From: Chryseobacterium vaccae | GTDB taxonomy: Bacteria > Bacteroidota > Bacteroidia > Flavobacteriales > Weeksellaceae | DNA: 64,000 nt | Direction of reading: 5' to 3' | Assembly (NCBI RefSeq): GCF_009602705.1 | Contig: NZ_VSWH01000001.1 | Location: 2,046,001 to 2,110,000 of the forward strand | Part shown: one piece after another, positions 15,722 through 24,371 of the stretch | How the letters are laid out: each line of letters starts with the position of its first letter | Position numbering within the stretch: position 1 is the first letter of the stretch | The notes under the pieces: model-generated | Told to the model about the DNA's origin: nothing | Database searches by the model: none | What the model saw: the letters and a program-made list of their open reading frames with translations, nothing else | Position numbers and translations under genes: made by a program

Positions 15722-17443
15722 ATGAAAAAATTCACTATTCTTTTTCTGGTTATTATTCATTCATTAGTTTATGGTCAAAAAGATCAGTATCATTTTTTCT
15801 TCAAAACATGGAATTTCTTAAAATATTATCACTCAGACATTGCAGGCGGCAAAATTAATGCAGACAGCTTATTTCTGGCAACCGTTGGAAAAGTGAATTC
15901 CCAATCCGATATCAACACCATTATCCATCTTTTATCGGAAAATTTAAATCATACTTTCTCCAAAGTTCCTGTCTCTGACCATGAAAAAAATATATTGTCT
16001 GTTAATCAGGATTTTGGATGGTTTCAGAAAAGTAAAAAAATCAGTGCTGAAAACAGATTATTTCTTAACAATGCTTACAGTCGTCGGTTTATCGCTGATC
16101 CTTCACAAAAAGAAAAAACAGCTGAAGATAAAAGCACCTACTCATTTGCCAAGGACGAAAACCTTCCTCTTCCTTACCGTTTGCTGATCATGGCTAAGAT
16201 ACAAGGTTCCATTGACTATCTTTATCCGCATAAATATCTGATGCCTAAAAATTCTGAGGTTTATTTTACCAATCTGGTAGATCAGACTGTTCAATGTGCA
16301 ACGCGAAAAGATTTTGAGATCATTATGGCCCGTGCAGCCGCTAGAATGGAAGACACTCATTCCTTCCAGTTTTATGAGCAGCTGAATTATAAAAATGAAA
16401 TCTACCACCGTCTATATTATCCTCCTTTTGATTATGCAATTTTTGATGACCATATTCTTGTCACTGATCTTATTTTCCCTGAAGCCTGCTCCATGGCTAA
16501 TATTCATACTGGCGATAAAATAACAGAAATTAATGGCAAAACCATCCGTCAAATCATTAAAGAAAAACAGGAACTGCTTTCCACATCCAATACAGAAACC
16601 CTTTTGTATATGCTATCTGATTATCAAAGAAATCTGATATGGCCGAATGATCATCAACAGAAAGAACTGAGGATCCAATCAAAACAAAAACATAAAACAT
16701 TTATTTCAAATACTGATTTTATCAATTTCAAAAACAAGGAAGATCTCGCTAAAGCCACAGAATATATAAAAAGAAAAATCCAGACAAAAGACCATTATAA
16801 AATCAATCATAAGGATATTGCCTATTTTAAAATCAATGATGTATTCTCTCTTACAAACGACATTCCTGATGATAAGCTTGATGAGCACATGGAAAATATT
16901 TTTAAAGAAGCCTCATCCAAAAAAATCATGGTCTTTGATATGAGAGGCTATCCGGACTGGGGTGGATTTGTATTCAATTACGTTTATCAATATTTCTCCC
17001 CGATAGAGAACCATTTTGGACTATACTACAAACCCAATATCAACAACATCGGAACATATATTCCCATCAGCTATAAAGAATTTGGTCACTATTACAACGA
17101 CATTAAAAATAAAACAGTTCATCCTTATCAGGGAAAAGTTTTTCTGATCGTAAATCCTGACACCCTGAGCATGAGTGAATGGAACACGATGAATCTGCAA
17201 AATATCTTTCCTCAGGCCATTACCATTGGCCAGAAAACCGCCGGAGCCGATGGAGACATTGTAACAGTACCGCTCTATGCAGGATACAATCTCGTATTTA
17301 CAGGAAACGGTATATTTTATTATGACCATACCCAGACTCAGAAAGTAGGAATAAAAATCAATGAATTGATTCGGTATACTGATGATGATGTTATTCAGAA
17401 ACGGGATCTGGAACTGGAAAGAATTTTAAAAGCATTGAAATAA
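15722..17443 (+). CDS. S41-family peptidase, exported
   Basis: A 573-residue protein with a signal peptide ending near LVYGQ. After a long N-terminal helical region comes a PDZ-like section (ANIHTGDKITEINGKTIRQ) and the S41 catalytic core. The core shows VFDMRGYPDWGG, then LIVNPDTLSMSEWNT (Ser near 483) and IGQKTAGADGD (Lys505), the expected Ser/Lys pair. This is the tail-specific protease fold used by exported housekeeping and polysaccharide-linked peptidases in Bacteroidota. It is convergent with mdh and separated from it by the palindromic region. Confidence 0.85.
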   Translation: MKKFTILFLVIIHSLVYGQKDQYHFFFKTWNFLKYYHSDIAGGKINADSLFLATVGKVNSQSDINTIIHLLSENLNHTFSKVPVSDHEKNILSVNQDFGWFQKSKKISAENRLFLNNAYSRRFIADPSQKEKTAEDKSTYSFAKDENLPLPYRLLIMAKIQGSIDYLYPHKYLMPKNSEVYFTNLVDQTVQCATRKDFEIIMARAAARMEDTHSFQFYEQLNYKNEIYHRLYYPPFDYAIFDDHILVTDLIFPEACSMANIHTGDKITEINGKTIRQIIKEKQELLSTSNTETLLYMLSDYQRNLIWPNDHQQKELRIQSKQKHKTFISNTDFINFKNKEDLAKATEYIKRKIQTKDHYKINHKDIAYFKINDVFSLTNDIPDDKLDEHMENIFKEASSKKIMVFDMRGYPDWGGFVFNYVYQYFSPIENHFGLYYKPNINNIGTYIPISYKEFGHYYNDIKNKTVHPYQGKVFLIVNPDTLSMSEWNTMNLQNIFPQAITIGQKTAGADGDIVTVPLYAGYNLVFTGNGIFYYDHTQTQKVGIKINELIRYTDDDVIQKRDLELERILKALK

Positions 17444-17451
17444 TAGTTTTT

Positions 17452-17498
17452 ATAGTTGGGATTCGGCGCGGCCTGCGGCCGCGCCGAATCCCAACTAT
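17452..17498. repeat. Perfect 22-bp GC-rich palindrome (3-nt loop)
   Basis: Arms 17452-17473 and 17477-17498 are exact inverted repeats of 22 nt with loop TGC. The core is GGCGCGGCC/GGCCGCGCC, far more GC-rich than its surroundings, and it contains a GCGGCCGC octamer. It lies 8 nt past the S41 peptidase stop. No T-tract adjoins it, so it is either a strong 3'-end structure or a dispersed palindromic element. Confidence 0.9.
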
Positions 17499-17869
17499 TT
17501 GGTAAACCAGATCTACACCATTGAAAAAAATCTAAATTAAAGACAAAATGGAATAACAGGGAATGATCAATTGACCTAGGAAGCAGGAGCGTCAAAAAAA
17601 TTGAGATTGAATCCGTTAAAAAATTTCCACTGTCTGAGCATAGCTGAGATTTGGCCCTGAAGAAAAACCGTTTGATCCATGCGAGTTTGGAAATTTTAGG
17701 AGTCAATTTCAATTTCTAGCAGATGATTCCAGTCTTGAATTTTGTATACTTTTTCTTGAAAAAAAGTATACAAAAAAATAGTTCTCGATTCTCTACTAAC
17801 TCTATTTTTTTCTTTCAAGCCTAAGCTTTACACTTGATTCTTTTTTCTGACTCTTAGTTTTCAAAACAA
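17499..17869. repeat. Gene-free stretch with a hairpin, probably an intergenic repeat block
   Basis: No supported gene. Positions 17740-17754 and 17761-17775 form a 15-bp inverted repeat (TTTTGTATACTTTTT with its complement) and a 6-nt loop. The region 17580-17740 has no coding signal I trust; a minus-strand frame there has no recognisable product. Its style suggests a dispersed flavobacterial intergenic element, an inference that needs a genome-wide search. Confidence 0.55.
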
Positions 17870-17900
17870 AACAGACTGTCTCTCATCGAAACAGTCTGTT
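17870..17900 (-). terminator. Terminator after mdh
   Basis: A perfect 10-bp stem AACAGACTGT/ACAGTCTGTT (17870-17879 with 17891-17900). T-rich sequence flanks it on the plus side, and TTTTGAAAA follows on the minus strand. It lies 37 nt beyond the mdh stop. Confidence 0.7.
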
Positions 17901-17937
17901 TTTATATTTAAACCTCAGCATAAAGCTGGTTTGTAAA

Positions 17938-18864
17938 TTAAAATTTCAAATCTCCATTCACCTCTCTCACCGCATTAGCAGCCTCAGCGAATTTCAATTG
18001 CTCTTCAGCAGTAAGGGTTACGTTAACGATTTTTTCAACTCCGTTAGCTCCAATGATAGCAGGAACTCCTAAGCAGATATCGTTTTGTCCGTACTCTCCT
18101 TCAAGCATTAAAGAACAAGGGATCATTTTCTTCTGATCGCAAGCGATAGCCTGAACCATTACAGAAACAGCTGCACCTGGCGCGTACCAAGCTGAAGTTC
18201 CTAATAATTTAGTAAGGGTAGCTCCTCCTACTTTAGTTTCTTCAATTACATATTTCTGCTGCTCATCATCTAGGAATTCAGTTACAGGAACTCCGTTTCT
18301 TGTTGCTTTGCTTAATAATGGAAGCATTCCTGTATCACTGTGTGCCGCAATTACCATACCGTCAACATCAGAGATTGGAGCTTCTAAAGCTTCAGCTAAT
18401 CTGTACTTGAATCTTGCAGAATCTAATGCACCACCCATTCCGATGATTTTGTGCTTAGGAAGACCTGAAGTTTTGTGTACCAAATAAGCCATAGTATCCA
18501 TTGGATTAGAAACTACGATGATGATTACTTCGGGAGAATGTTTTACTAAGTTTTCAGTAACTTCTTTCACAATACCAGCGTTGATACCGATAAGCTCTTC
18601 TCTTGTCATTCCCGGTTTTCTTGGAATACCTGAAGTAATTACGGCTACATGCGAACCTGCAGTTTTGCTGTAATCTCCTGTTGTTCCGGTAATTTTCGTA
18701 TCGAATCCGTTAAGCGATGCAGTCTGCATCAAATCCATTGCCTTACCTTCAGCAAATCCTTCTTTAATGTCTACTAAAACTACTTCTGAACAGAAGTTCT
18801 TCATTGCGATGTATTCCGCACAGCTTGCTCCTACAGCGCCTGCACCTACTACAGTTACTTTCAT
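17938..18864 (-). CDS. mdh: Malate dehydrogenase
   Basis: Interconverts malate and oxaloacetate with NAD in the TCA cycle. It has 308 residues, the normal length of the LDH-like class. The NAD-binding motif is VVGAGAVG at residues 5-12. Substrate-binding arginines are Arg82 (GIPRKPGM), Arg88 and Arg151; Asn120 is in VVSNPMDT; the catalytic His175 is in AAHSDTG. A codon style close to that of dnaK suggests strong expression. It is preceded by its own promoter, which overlaps the hairpin behind the heme oxygenase gene. Confidence 0.96.
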   Translation of the reverse strand: MKVTVVGAGAVGASCAEYIAMKNFCSEVVLVDIKEGFAEGKAMDLMQTASLNGFDTKITGTTGDYSKTAGSHVAVITSGIPRKPGMTREELIGINAGIVKEVTENLVKHSPEVIIIVVSNPMDTMAYLVHKTSGLPKHKIIGMGGALDSARFKYRLAEALEAPISDVDGMVIAAHSDTGMLPLLSKATRNGVPVTEFLDDEQQKYVIEETKVGGATLTKLLGTSAWYAPGAAVSVMVQAIACDQKKMIPCSLMLEGEYGQNDICLGVPAIIGANGVEKIVNVTLTAEEQLKFAEAANAVREVNGDLKF

Positions 18865-18918
18865 ATTGTATACTTTTTTTAAATTATTTTTTTAGTTAAG
18901 TTTAAAAATTGAAACTCC

Positions 18919-18949
18919 CAAATTTAACAATTCCTGAAAAAATGGGCAA
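18919..18949 (-). promoter_or_regulatory. mdh promoter
   Basis: On the minus strand TTG (18947-18949), 20 nt, then TAAATTTG (18919-18926). Transcription would start near 18912, leaving a leader of about 48 nt. The TTG lies in the loop of the hairpin at 18929-18962. Confidence 0.6.
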
Positions 18950-18962
18950 TTTTTCAGGAATT
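18929..18962 (-). terminator. Hairpin after the heme oxygenase gene
   Basis: A 13-bp perfect inverted repeat, AATTCCTGAAAAA (18929-18941) with its complement (18950-18962), starting 19 nt past the heme oxygenase stop. The T-tract is weak, so termination may be partial. It overlaps the mdh promoter. Confidence 0.6.
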
Positions 18963-18981
18963 TAATTAGGCTTCAATATCA

Positions 18982-19533
18982 TTAATTCACGTTTAGTAAA
19001 AACGTATAGAGTTTTTTGGCTCCAGAAAGCACTTCATTATAGTTTTCTTCAGCAACTTCCGTGTCAAGAACCTCTTTGAAATTTTTCCACATCGGTCCGG
19101 TATTTTCCTGATAACATCCGAAGAAATTGAAAGTAACCTCATCAAAACCTTCCGTTTTGGAAAGCTGTTTAGCAATTACATTGCCTCCCAGCGTAGAACC
19201 TTCAATAACATACATTGCTCCTAATGCTTCGTGTTCATTATCAAAATGGAGATCGTGGAACGCTGTTTTATTTTCCAGAGAAAGACTTTCAAGATCCTTT
19301 TCAATAAGAGGGAGCTTCTTTCTATTGCTTAACTGAAGCTTGTCAGCATACTTATCAGAAAGGCTGCTGAATATTTTATCTTCACTGTGAAGAAGCATCA
19401 GGTAATTGGAGCTGATGATCTTTTTATAATCTTCCAGTGTAAAGGTTTTATTAAAAATTTTTTCAGAATTGAAAAGTTTCTCCGCAGCATCGTGGTATTC
19501 CGCTGTATTTTGTTTAAGATATTCTGATACCAT
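18982..19533 (-). CDS. bphO: Biliverdin-producing heme oxygenase
   Basis: Cleaves heme to biliverdin, CO and iron. It has 183 residues, with proximal histidine His14 (TAEYHDAAEKLF) and distal helix motif MYVIEGSTLGGNVIA. It lies 27 nt downstream of the bacteriophytochrome gene on the same strand, the common bphP-bphO pairing. Its product biliverdin is the phytochrome chromophore. It may also serve iron release from heme, but the linkage favours chromophore supply. Confidence 0.92.
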   Translation of the reverse strand: MVSEYLKQNTAEYHDAAEKLFNSEKIFNKTFTLEDYKKIISSNYLMLLHSEDKIFSSLSDKYADKLQLSNRKKLPLIEKDLESLSLENKTAFHDLHFDNEHEALGAMYVIEGSTLGGNVIAKQLSKTEGFDEVTFNFFGCYQENTGPMWKNFKEVLDTEVAEENYNEVLSGAKKLYTFLLNVN

Positions 19534-19560
19534 CCATAAAGTTTTTAGGGTTTCTCAAAT

Positions 19561-21750
19561 TTAAGGTTTTTTGAACGTTAAAATGAAAGAAGTACCCTCT
19601 TTATTGCTTTTATAATCTATATTTCCTCCGATACGGTTCATAATACGGTGTACAATGGAAAGTCCTACCCCGTTTCCTTTGAACTTTTTGGCGTTATCCA
19701 TTCTGTTGAAAATCTTGAACATTTTATGCTTTTCCTCTTCAGGAATTCCGATACCGTTATCAGAAATCCGGTATACCACAGTTTGCTCATCTTCCGTTCC
19801 TGCGATTTCCACTTTAGGATGATCTTTGTGGGAAGAATATTTTACAGCATTATTGATGATATTAAGGAACACCTGATGAAGCATGGTTTTATCAGCAAGC
19901 ACATCGGGACATTCCCCGATAATGATCTCACTGTTCGGGCTGTCAAAAGTGATCTTAGCATTTTCAGAGATCTTTTCTATCGTACGGGCAGGCTGAAGTT
20001 TTTCCAGCTGGATTTCACTGTGCTTGGCACGGCTCAGCTGAAGGACATCATGCATCATCTCCGCCATATTGTCGATTTCCTCAATAATGGAGTTCAGTTT
20101 ACTTTTATTCTTCTCTGTTTTCTCAAAATTGGAAAGCAGCATTTGGGCATTTAGTTTCATCACCGTCAAAGGGGTTCCCAGGTCATGAGAAATGGTATAA
20201 GAAAAGCTGTCCAGCTCTTCGTTTACTTTTCTAAGCTGATTATTCAGTTCCTTGATAGCGTTGTATTGCTTATGGGAGGTTTCAAGAATCACATCACGTA
20301 CGGCCTTTACCGCGATAACATCCCTGGAATTCCATCTTTTCGAATTTCCTTTAATGTTTTCCGTAAAAATATGGAAAGAAGTTCTTGGAGAAACCATCTG
20401 CCGTTCTTCTCCGTTCTGTGTAAACACACTGACATTTTTCTCAGGATTTCCTGCCCAGTTGATATGTTCATCAAACTCTTTCCGAAACCATATCAGCATC
20501 TCTCTTTTACTCCTTTCAATAAAATAAATAATAATTCCGGCAGCATTTCCATCCAGCTCCAGGTCATTCCCGTGGTCTTTCAGAAAGCTTCTGCTGACAT
20601 ACATGCTTCCTTCTGTGTTCTCCAACGCCCAGTCAACAATATTTTCAATCGTACTACGGCCGGGAACTGTTCCAGAAGTTACCGTTTCTCCTTCTGAAGT
20701 AATAGCAAGTCCATCAGCTTCAGGAAGATTTCTGATCTCTGTTTTATTGTCAATCAGAGAGTCAAACAAATGATTATGCTTTAAAAACTCTGCTTTCAGC
20801 TGCGATGACTTCTCATTCAGCTCAAGGCGATAGTTCAGTTCATTTTTAGATTTAAATGATGAATAGGCATTAGATGCCAGTGCCGTGAAAATTCCTGCCT
20901 GCACACGGTCTTCAAGATCAATATGTTTAGGCTCCGAATTCTGACAGGTTACAAGCCCCCAAAGATGGTCATCAATAATAATGGAAACACTGAAACTAGA
21001 GGAGGCACCGGAGTTTTTAATATACTGTCCGTGAATTGGCGACATCCCTCTTGAAGCAGCATAGGTCAGATCAATATGTTCCTGGGTTCTGCTCAACAAA
21101 GGGACCGTTTCTGCATATACATTGCTGAAAATCCTCTTCCGTTTCTTTAAATAGAGTTCTCTTGCCTGTTTCGGAATATCAGATTCCGGATAATGGAGAC
21201 CAAGATAACTCTCCATATTTCCGGTTTCCCTTTCCGCAATGACCTTTCCTGAACCATCCATCATGAATTTATACACCATCATACGGTCATAGTTCACAAT
21301 CTTAGAAAGAGTGCTCAGCAGCTGATCCCAAAGTTCCTGTTCATTGTCAATCACATAGAAATTATCGTACTTGTTTGAAATGCGTTTATTCGGGTTATCC
21401 AATACTGCTTCAAATTCAAAAAAAATGTTTTCCCCGTTTCTGAAAACAGAACAATGATATTCCTTTCCGTTGATGAATACTTTGTCAAAATGAGTTTCAT
21501 TCTCTCGTCTTGTAAAGTCCTGCAATGAAACATAAATATCCGATTCTATAACAGGTCCGAAGATTTCCGGAAGGTCAATAAGTTGCCTGTCAAAAAGCTC
21601 TTCTGCGTTTTCGATCCTGAATATATCCGCAATATTGTTACTGAAAAAAGTGATGGAATGAGATCCTGCGTCAATGCCAATCAGATATCCAAAACTTTGT
21701 ATATACCCAGGGATATGGATGGGTTCCTCATGACACTCTACAAAATTCAT
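19561..21750 (-). CDS. bphP: Bacteriophytochrome sensor histidine kinase
   Basis: A 729-residue light sensor kinase with PAS2-GAF-PHY and HisKA-HATPase domains. Cys6, in MNFVECHEEPIHIPG, is the expected biliverdin-binding cysteine. The chromophore pocket has YPESDIPKQARELY and SPIHGQY with its His. The PHY tongue motif is PRTSF (MVSPRTSFHIF). The phosphoacceptor is His522 in SYTISHDLGTPL; ATP-binding motifs are NNAVKYS, DNGIGIPEEE and GNGVGLSIV. No response regulator is encoded nearby, so the output partner is elsewhere. It is followed by heme oxygenase. Confidence 0.95.
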   Translation of the reverse strand: MNFVECHEEPIHIPGYIQSFGYLIGIDAGSHSITFFSNNIADIFRIENAEELFDRQLIDLPEIFGPVIESDIYVSLQDFTRRENETHFDKVFINGKEYHCSVFRNGENIFFEFEAVLDNPNKRISNKYDNFYVIDNEQELWDQLLSTLSKIVNYDRMMVYKFMMDGSGKVIAERETGNMESYLGLHYPESDIPKQARELYLKKRKRIFSNVYAETVPLLSRTQEHIDLTYAASRGMSPIHGQYIKNSGASSSFSVSIIIDDHLWGLVTCQNSEPKHIDLEDRVQAGIFTALASNAYSSFKSKNELNYRLELNEKSSQLKAEFLKHNHLFDSLIDNKTEIRNLPEADGLAITSEGETVTSGTVPGRSTIENIVDWALENTEGSMYVSRSFLKDHGNDLELDGNAAGIIIYFIERSKREMLIWFRKEFDEHINWAGNPEKNVSVFTQNGEERQMVSPRTSFHIFTENIKGNSKRWNSRDVIAVKAVRDVILETSHKQYNAIKELNNQLRKVNEELDSFSYTISHDLGTPLTVMKLNAQMLLSNFEKTEKNKSKLNSIIEEIDNMAEMMHDVLQLSRAKHSEIQLEKLQPARTIEKISENAKITFDSPNSEIIIGECPDVLADKTMLHQVFLNIINNAVKYSSHKDHPKVEIAGTEDEQTVVYRISDNGIGIPEEEKHKMFKIFNRMDNAKKFKGNGVGLSIVHRIMNRIGGNIDYKSNKEGTSFILTFKKP

Positions 21751-21767
21751 ATATATTTTTGATCTAT

Positions 21768-21775
21768 CAAATATA
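21768..21775 (-). promoter_or_regulatory. bphP -7 element
   Basis: TATATTTG on the minus strand, 18 nt before the start codon. No TTG at the right distance was seen, so only the -7 box is supported. Confidence 0.4.
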
Positions 21776-22119
21776 ACGTTTTTTTTAAAGACATATTATT
21801 TTTGTGGTATCAAATCTCAACATGAGCACAAATACACCAACTCCCATAAACACAACCCATTCAGTGCATTGAATTGCCACTCAGATACCTTTTGATTTTA
21901 CCATTTATAAAAGGAATTAATTAAAAAATACGGAAAATTTCTCGGAATTCCAAGAACTATGATTCATCACATGAATTTTACATTAATAAGTGAAATAATT
22001 AAGTTAATTAAACAAAATTTATTAAATTTATATCACCAAATAACCATTACACTTAAAAATAATTGAATTTTTTATCATATTCTCAATAAAAACTTCATTT
22101 AACTTCAAATAATATTACT
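21776..22119. other. Gene-free divergent intergenic region
   Basis: An AT-rich stretch between bphP and the choloylglycine-hydrolase-like gene. It must hold the promoter of the following operon, but no clear TTG/TAnnTTTG pair was found on the plus strand. No RNA gene or repeat seen. Confidence 0.5.
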
Positions 22120-23169
22120 ATGAAAAAGTTCCCTTTCATTATTCTTACCCTGATTCTTTTATCAGGAACCTGGAGCGGATACGAAGCCTGCACCAGAGTT
22201 GTCTATAAAGGACCCGATAACACAGTCATTACCGCCCGTTCCATGGACTGGCGCGATGAGATTCCCGGCAATCTGTGGGTATTCCCAAAAGGAATCCAAC
22301 GCAGCGGTGAAGTCGGGCCTCTATCCTTGCAATGGACCTCGAAATATGGAAGCGTTATCAGTTCTTCCTGGGACATCACCTCATCAGACGGTATGAATGA
22401 AAAAGGCCTTGTGGCTAATCTGCTCTGGCTTGGAGAATCCCAGTACCCGACCTTTGACCCCAAAGGAAAACAGAAAGGTCTGGCGATTTCCCTCTGGGCC
22501 CAATACTTCCTTGATAATTTTGCAACAGTAAAAGAAGCGGTAACCCATATGAATACCAATCCTTTCATCATTGTTAGTGATTATATTCCCGGAACCGAAA
22601 GATTTGCAACCGTACACCTTTCTCTGTCTGATGCTTCCGGAGATAATGCTGTCTTCGAATATATCAAAGGAAAACTGGTCGTACATCACGATCCGAAATA
22701 TACCGTGATGACCAACTCTCCTGTATTTGAGGAACAATTGGCTTTAAACAACTACTGGCAGGGAATTCCGGGAACAGTTATGCTTCCGGGAACCAACCGG
22801 GCCGCAGACCGTTTTGTAAGAGCTTCTTATTACATCAATGCAATTCCGAAAACAAGTGATCCAAGGACAGCCGTAGCCAGCGTGTTCAGTGTCATCAGAA
22901 ACTGTTCTGTTCCTTATGGCATCACTTCAGAAACAGAGCCTAATATTTCATCCACAAGATGGCGTTCCGTTTCCGATCAGAAAAACCTGGTCTATTATTT
23001 CGAAACGGTATTTACCCCTAACACATTCTGGGTAAACCTCAAAGATTTCGATCTAAGCTCAAAAGGCAAAGTGATGAAACTTGACTTGGGTAATTTCCAG
23101 ACCTACAACGGTAAAGCCAATAAAGATTTTAAGGAATCCAAGCCTTTCAAATTCTTAGGACTTCAATAA
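22120..23169 (+). CDS. Choloylglycine hydrolase/penicillin V acylase-like Ntn-hydrolase
   Basis: A 349-residue linear amide hydrolase. A signal peptide is followed directly by the nucleophile Cys24 (SGYEACTRVVY), which becomes N-terminal after processing. Arg40 and Asp43 (TARSMDW) sit at the spacing seen in bile salt hydrolase (Cys2, Arg18, Asp21). SSSDGMNEKGLVANLLWL and later NSPVFEEQLALNNYW also fit the family, which cleaves bile salt amides, penicillin V or N-acyl homoserine lactones. It is first in a six-gene run with a porin, a dicarboxylate transporter and Sdh subunits. The true substrate is unknown. Confidence 0.9.
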   Translation: MKKFPFIILTLILLSGTWSGYEACTRVVYKGPDNTVITARSMDWRDEIPGNLWVFPKGIQRSGEVGPLSLQWTSKYGSVISSSWDITSSDGMNEKGLVANLLWLGESQYPTFDPKGKQKGLAISLWAQYFLDNFATVKEAVTHMNTNPFIIVSDYIPGTERFATVHLSLSDASGDNAVFEYIKGKLVVHHDPKYTVMTNSPVFEEQLALNNYWQGIPGTVMLPGTNRAADRFVRASYYINAIPKTSDPRTAVASVFSVIRNCSVPYGITSETEPNISSTRWRSVSDQKNLVYYFETVFTPNTFWVNLKDFDLSSKGKVMKLDLGNFQTYNGKANKDFKESKPFKFLGLQ

Positions 23170-23193
23170 TTATATTCATTAAACACAAATACT

Positions 23194-24351
23194 ATGACCT
23201 TTTTTTCAACACAAAAAAGAAGCCTGGTGTTTTGTGCTCTATTGGCCGGTTTATCAGCCTGCGCACAAATCCCGGACTCTCTGCAGACTGCCCAGCAGGA
23301 AGATAATGTAAAGTATCCGCAGCTGCAGATCAAAGGACTTTTCCAGGCCCGTTACCTGGTAGGAATGACCAAAGATGTCGATGTAAACGGGCTGCACCAT
23401 GCCGACGGATCGGGAACCAGCAACAATTTTATGCTGAAGTATATGAGGGTTCAGGTACGTGCTCAGATCAGCAAACGGACAGAAGTCGTAGCACTTGCCA
23501 ATCTTGCAGATTTTAAAAACGATCCCAAAAGCAGAGTGCTTGAAAATGCCTACCTGAAATACACTTTCAGTCCCAAATTAGCATTTACTGTAGGACAGTT
23601 CAGACCGTGGTTCGGTATTGAAGAGACCTACCCTATTGACATCATCAAGTCTTTAGACTGGTCCAATCAATACAGCGAATTCGGAAAACTGGGATGGACA
23701 AGTTTCCAGATCGGGCTTTCTGCCACCGGGCAGCTGAAACTTGGTGAAATACCCTTCCAATATGCTGTGTCTGTCGTGAACGGAAACGGAAAAAACCAGA
23801 TCAATGATAATGACAACGGCAAACAGTATTCTACAAGACTGGTTTTCGGGCTTTCAAAAAAATACAACTTCAATGTCGGACTAAACGGTGGTATCGGGGA
23901 AGTTTTCAGTCAGAAAGTATATGCTTTAGGCGTTGATCTAAGCTCCATGATTCAATTTGATCCAAGATGGAGCCTTGATATGCAGCTTGAAGCCAAACAG
24001 GCTACCAATCATGTTCTGTACAACACGCTGGATCCTGAAACCAGACCCTCCAACCCGGACCAATACCTGATCCGCGGCGCTTATTTTCTTCCCAATCTTA
24101 GGTATGAGATCAATCATAAAAACCTCAGCGCTTTTGAACTTTCCTGCCGGTATGAATACCTTGATACCAATTTCAGGATGAATTCAAACCCGAGACAGAC
24201 GATTACCCCGATGGCCGGACTGGAATTCCTGAAAAACTATGGAGCAAGAATCCAACTGGGGGTACAGTTTGACCGTTACAAACATCAGGTGGACAACACT
24301 TCGCAATACAACAACAATCTATTCATTGTTCAGGTACAGAGTAGATTTTAA
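23194..24351 (+). CDS. Outer-membrane porin (OprO/P-like)
   Basis: A 385-residue beta-barrel protein: N-terminal export signal, then KYPQLQIKGLFQARYL, alternating aromatic strands, and a terminal Phe (QVQSRF), the usual outer-membrane insertion end. AYLKYTFSPKLAFTVGQFRPWFGIE is typical of phosphate-selective porin family members. The signal peptide has an SAC that imitates a lipobox, but a barrel protein is likelier. Its position between the hydrolase and a DASS transporter suggests uptake of small organic anions. Confidence 0.85.
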   Translation: MTFFSTQKRSLVFCALLAGLSACAQIPDSLQTAQQEDNVKYPQLQIKGLFQARYLVGMTKDVDVNGLHHADGSGTSNNFMLKYMRVQVRAQISKRTEVVALANLADFKNDPKSRVLENAYLKYTFSPKLAFTVGQFRPWFGIEETYPIDIIKSLDWSNQYSEFGKLGWTSFQIGLSATGQLKLGEIPFQYAVSVVNGNGKNQINDNDNGKQYSTRLVFGLSKKYNFNVGLNGGIGEVFSQKVYALGVDLSSMIQFDPRWSLDMQLEAKQATNHVLYNTLDPETRPSNPDQYLIRGAYFLPNLRYEINHKNLSAFELSCRYEYLDTNFRMNSNPRQTITPMAGLEFLKNYGARIQLGVQFDRYKHQVDNTSQYNNNLFIVQVQSRF

Positions 24352-24371
24352 CCACTTAAATATTCAGCATC

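Noticed and set aside
17452..17498. GCGGCCGC octamer in the palindrome as vector or linker contamination
   Set aside because: The symmetric arms extend well beyond it into AT-rich sequence (ATAGTTGGG), which a linker would not do.
17395..17712. Minus-strand frame of 105 codons behind the palindrome
   Set aside because: Low complexity, no family match, and it crosses the palindrome and the S41 peptidase gene end; more likely a shadow of an intergenic element.
23194..24351. Porin as a lipoprotein because of its SAC motif
   Set aside because: The rest is a beta-barrel with a terminal Phe; the Cys is probably part of the signal peptide.
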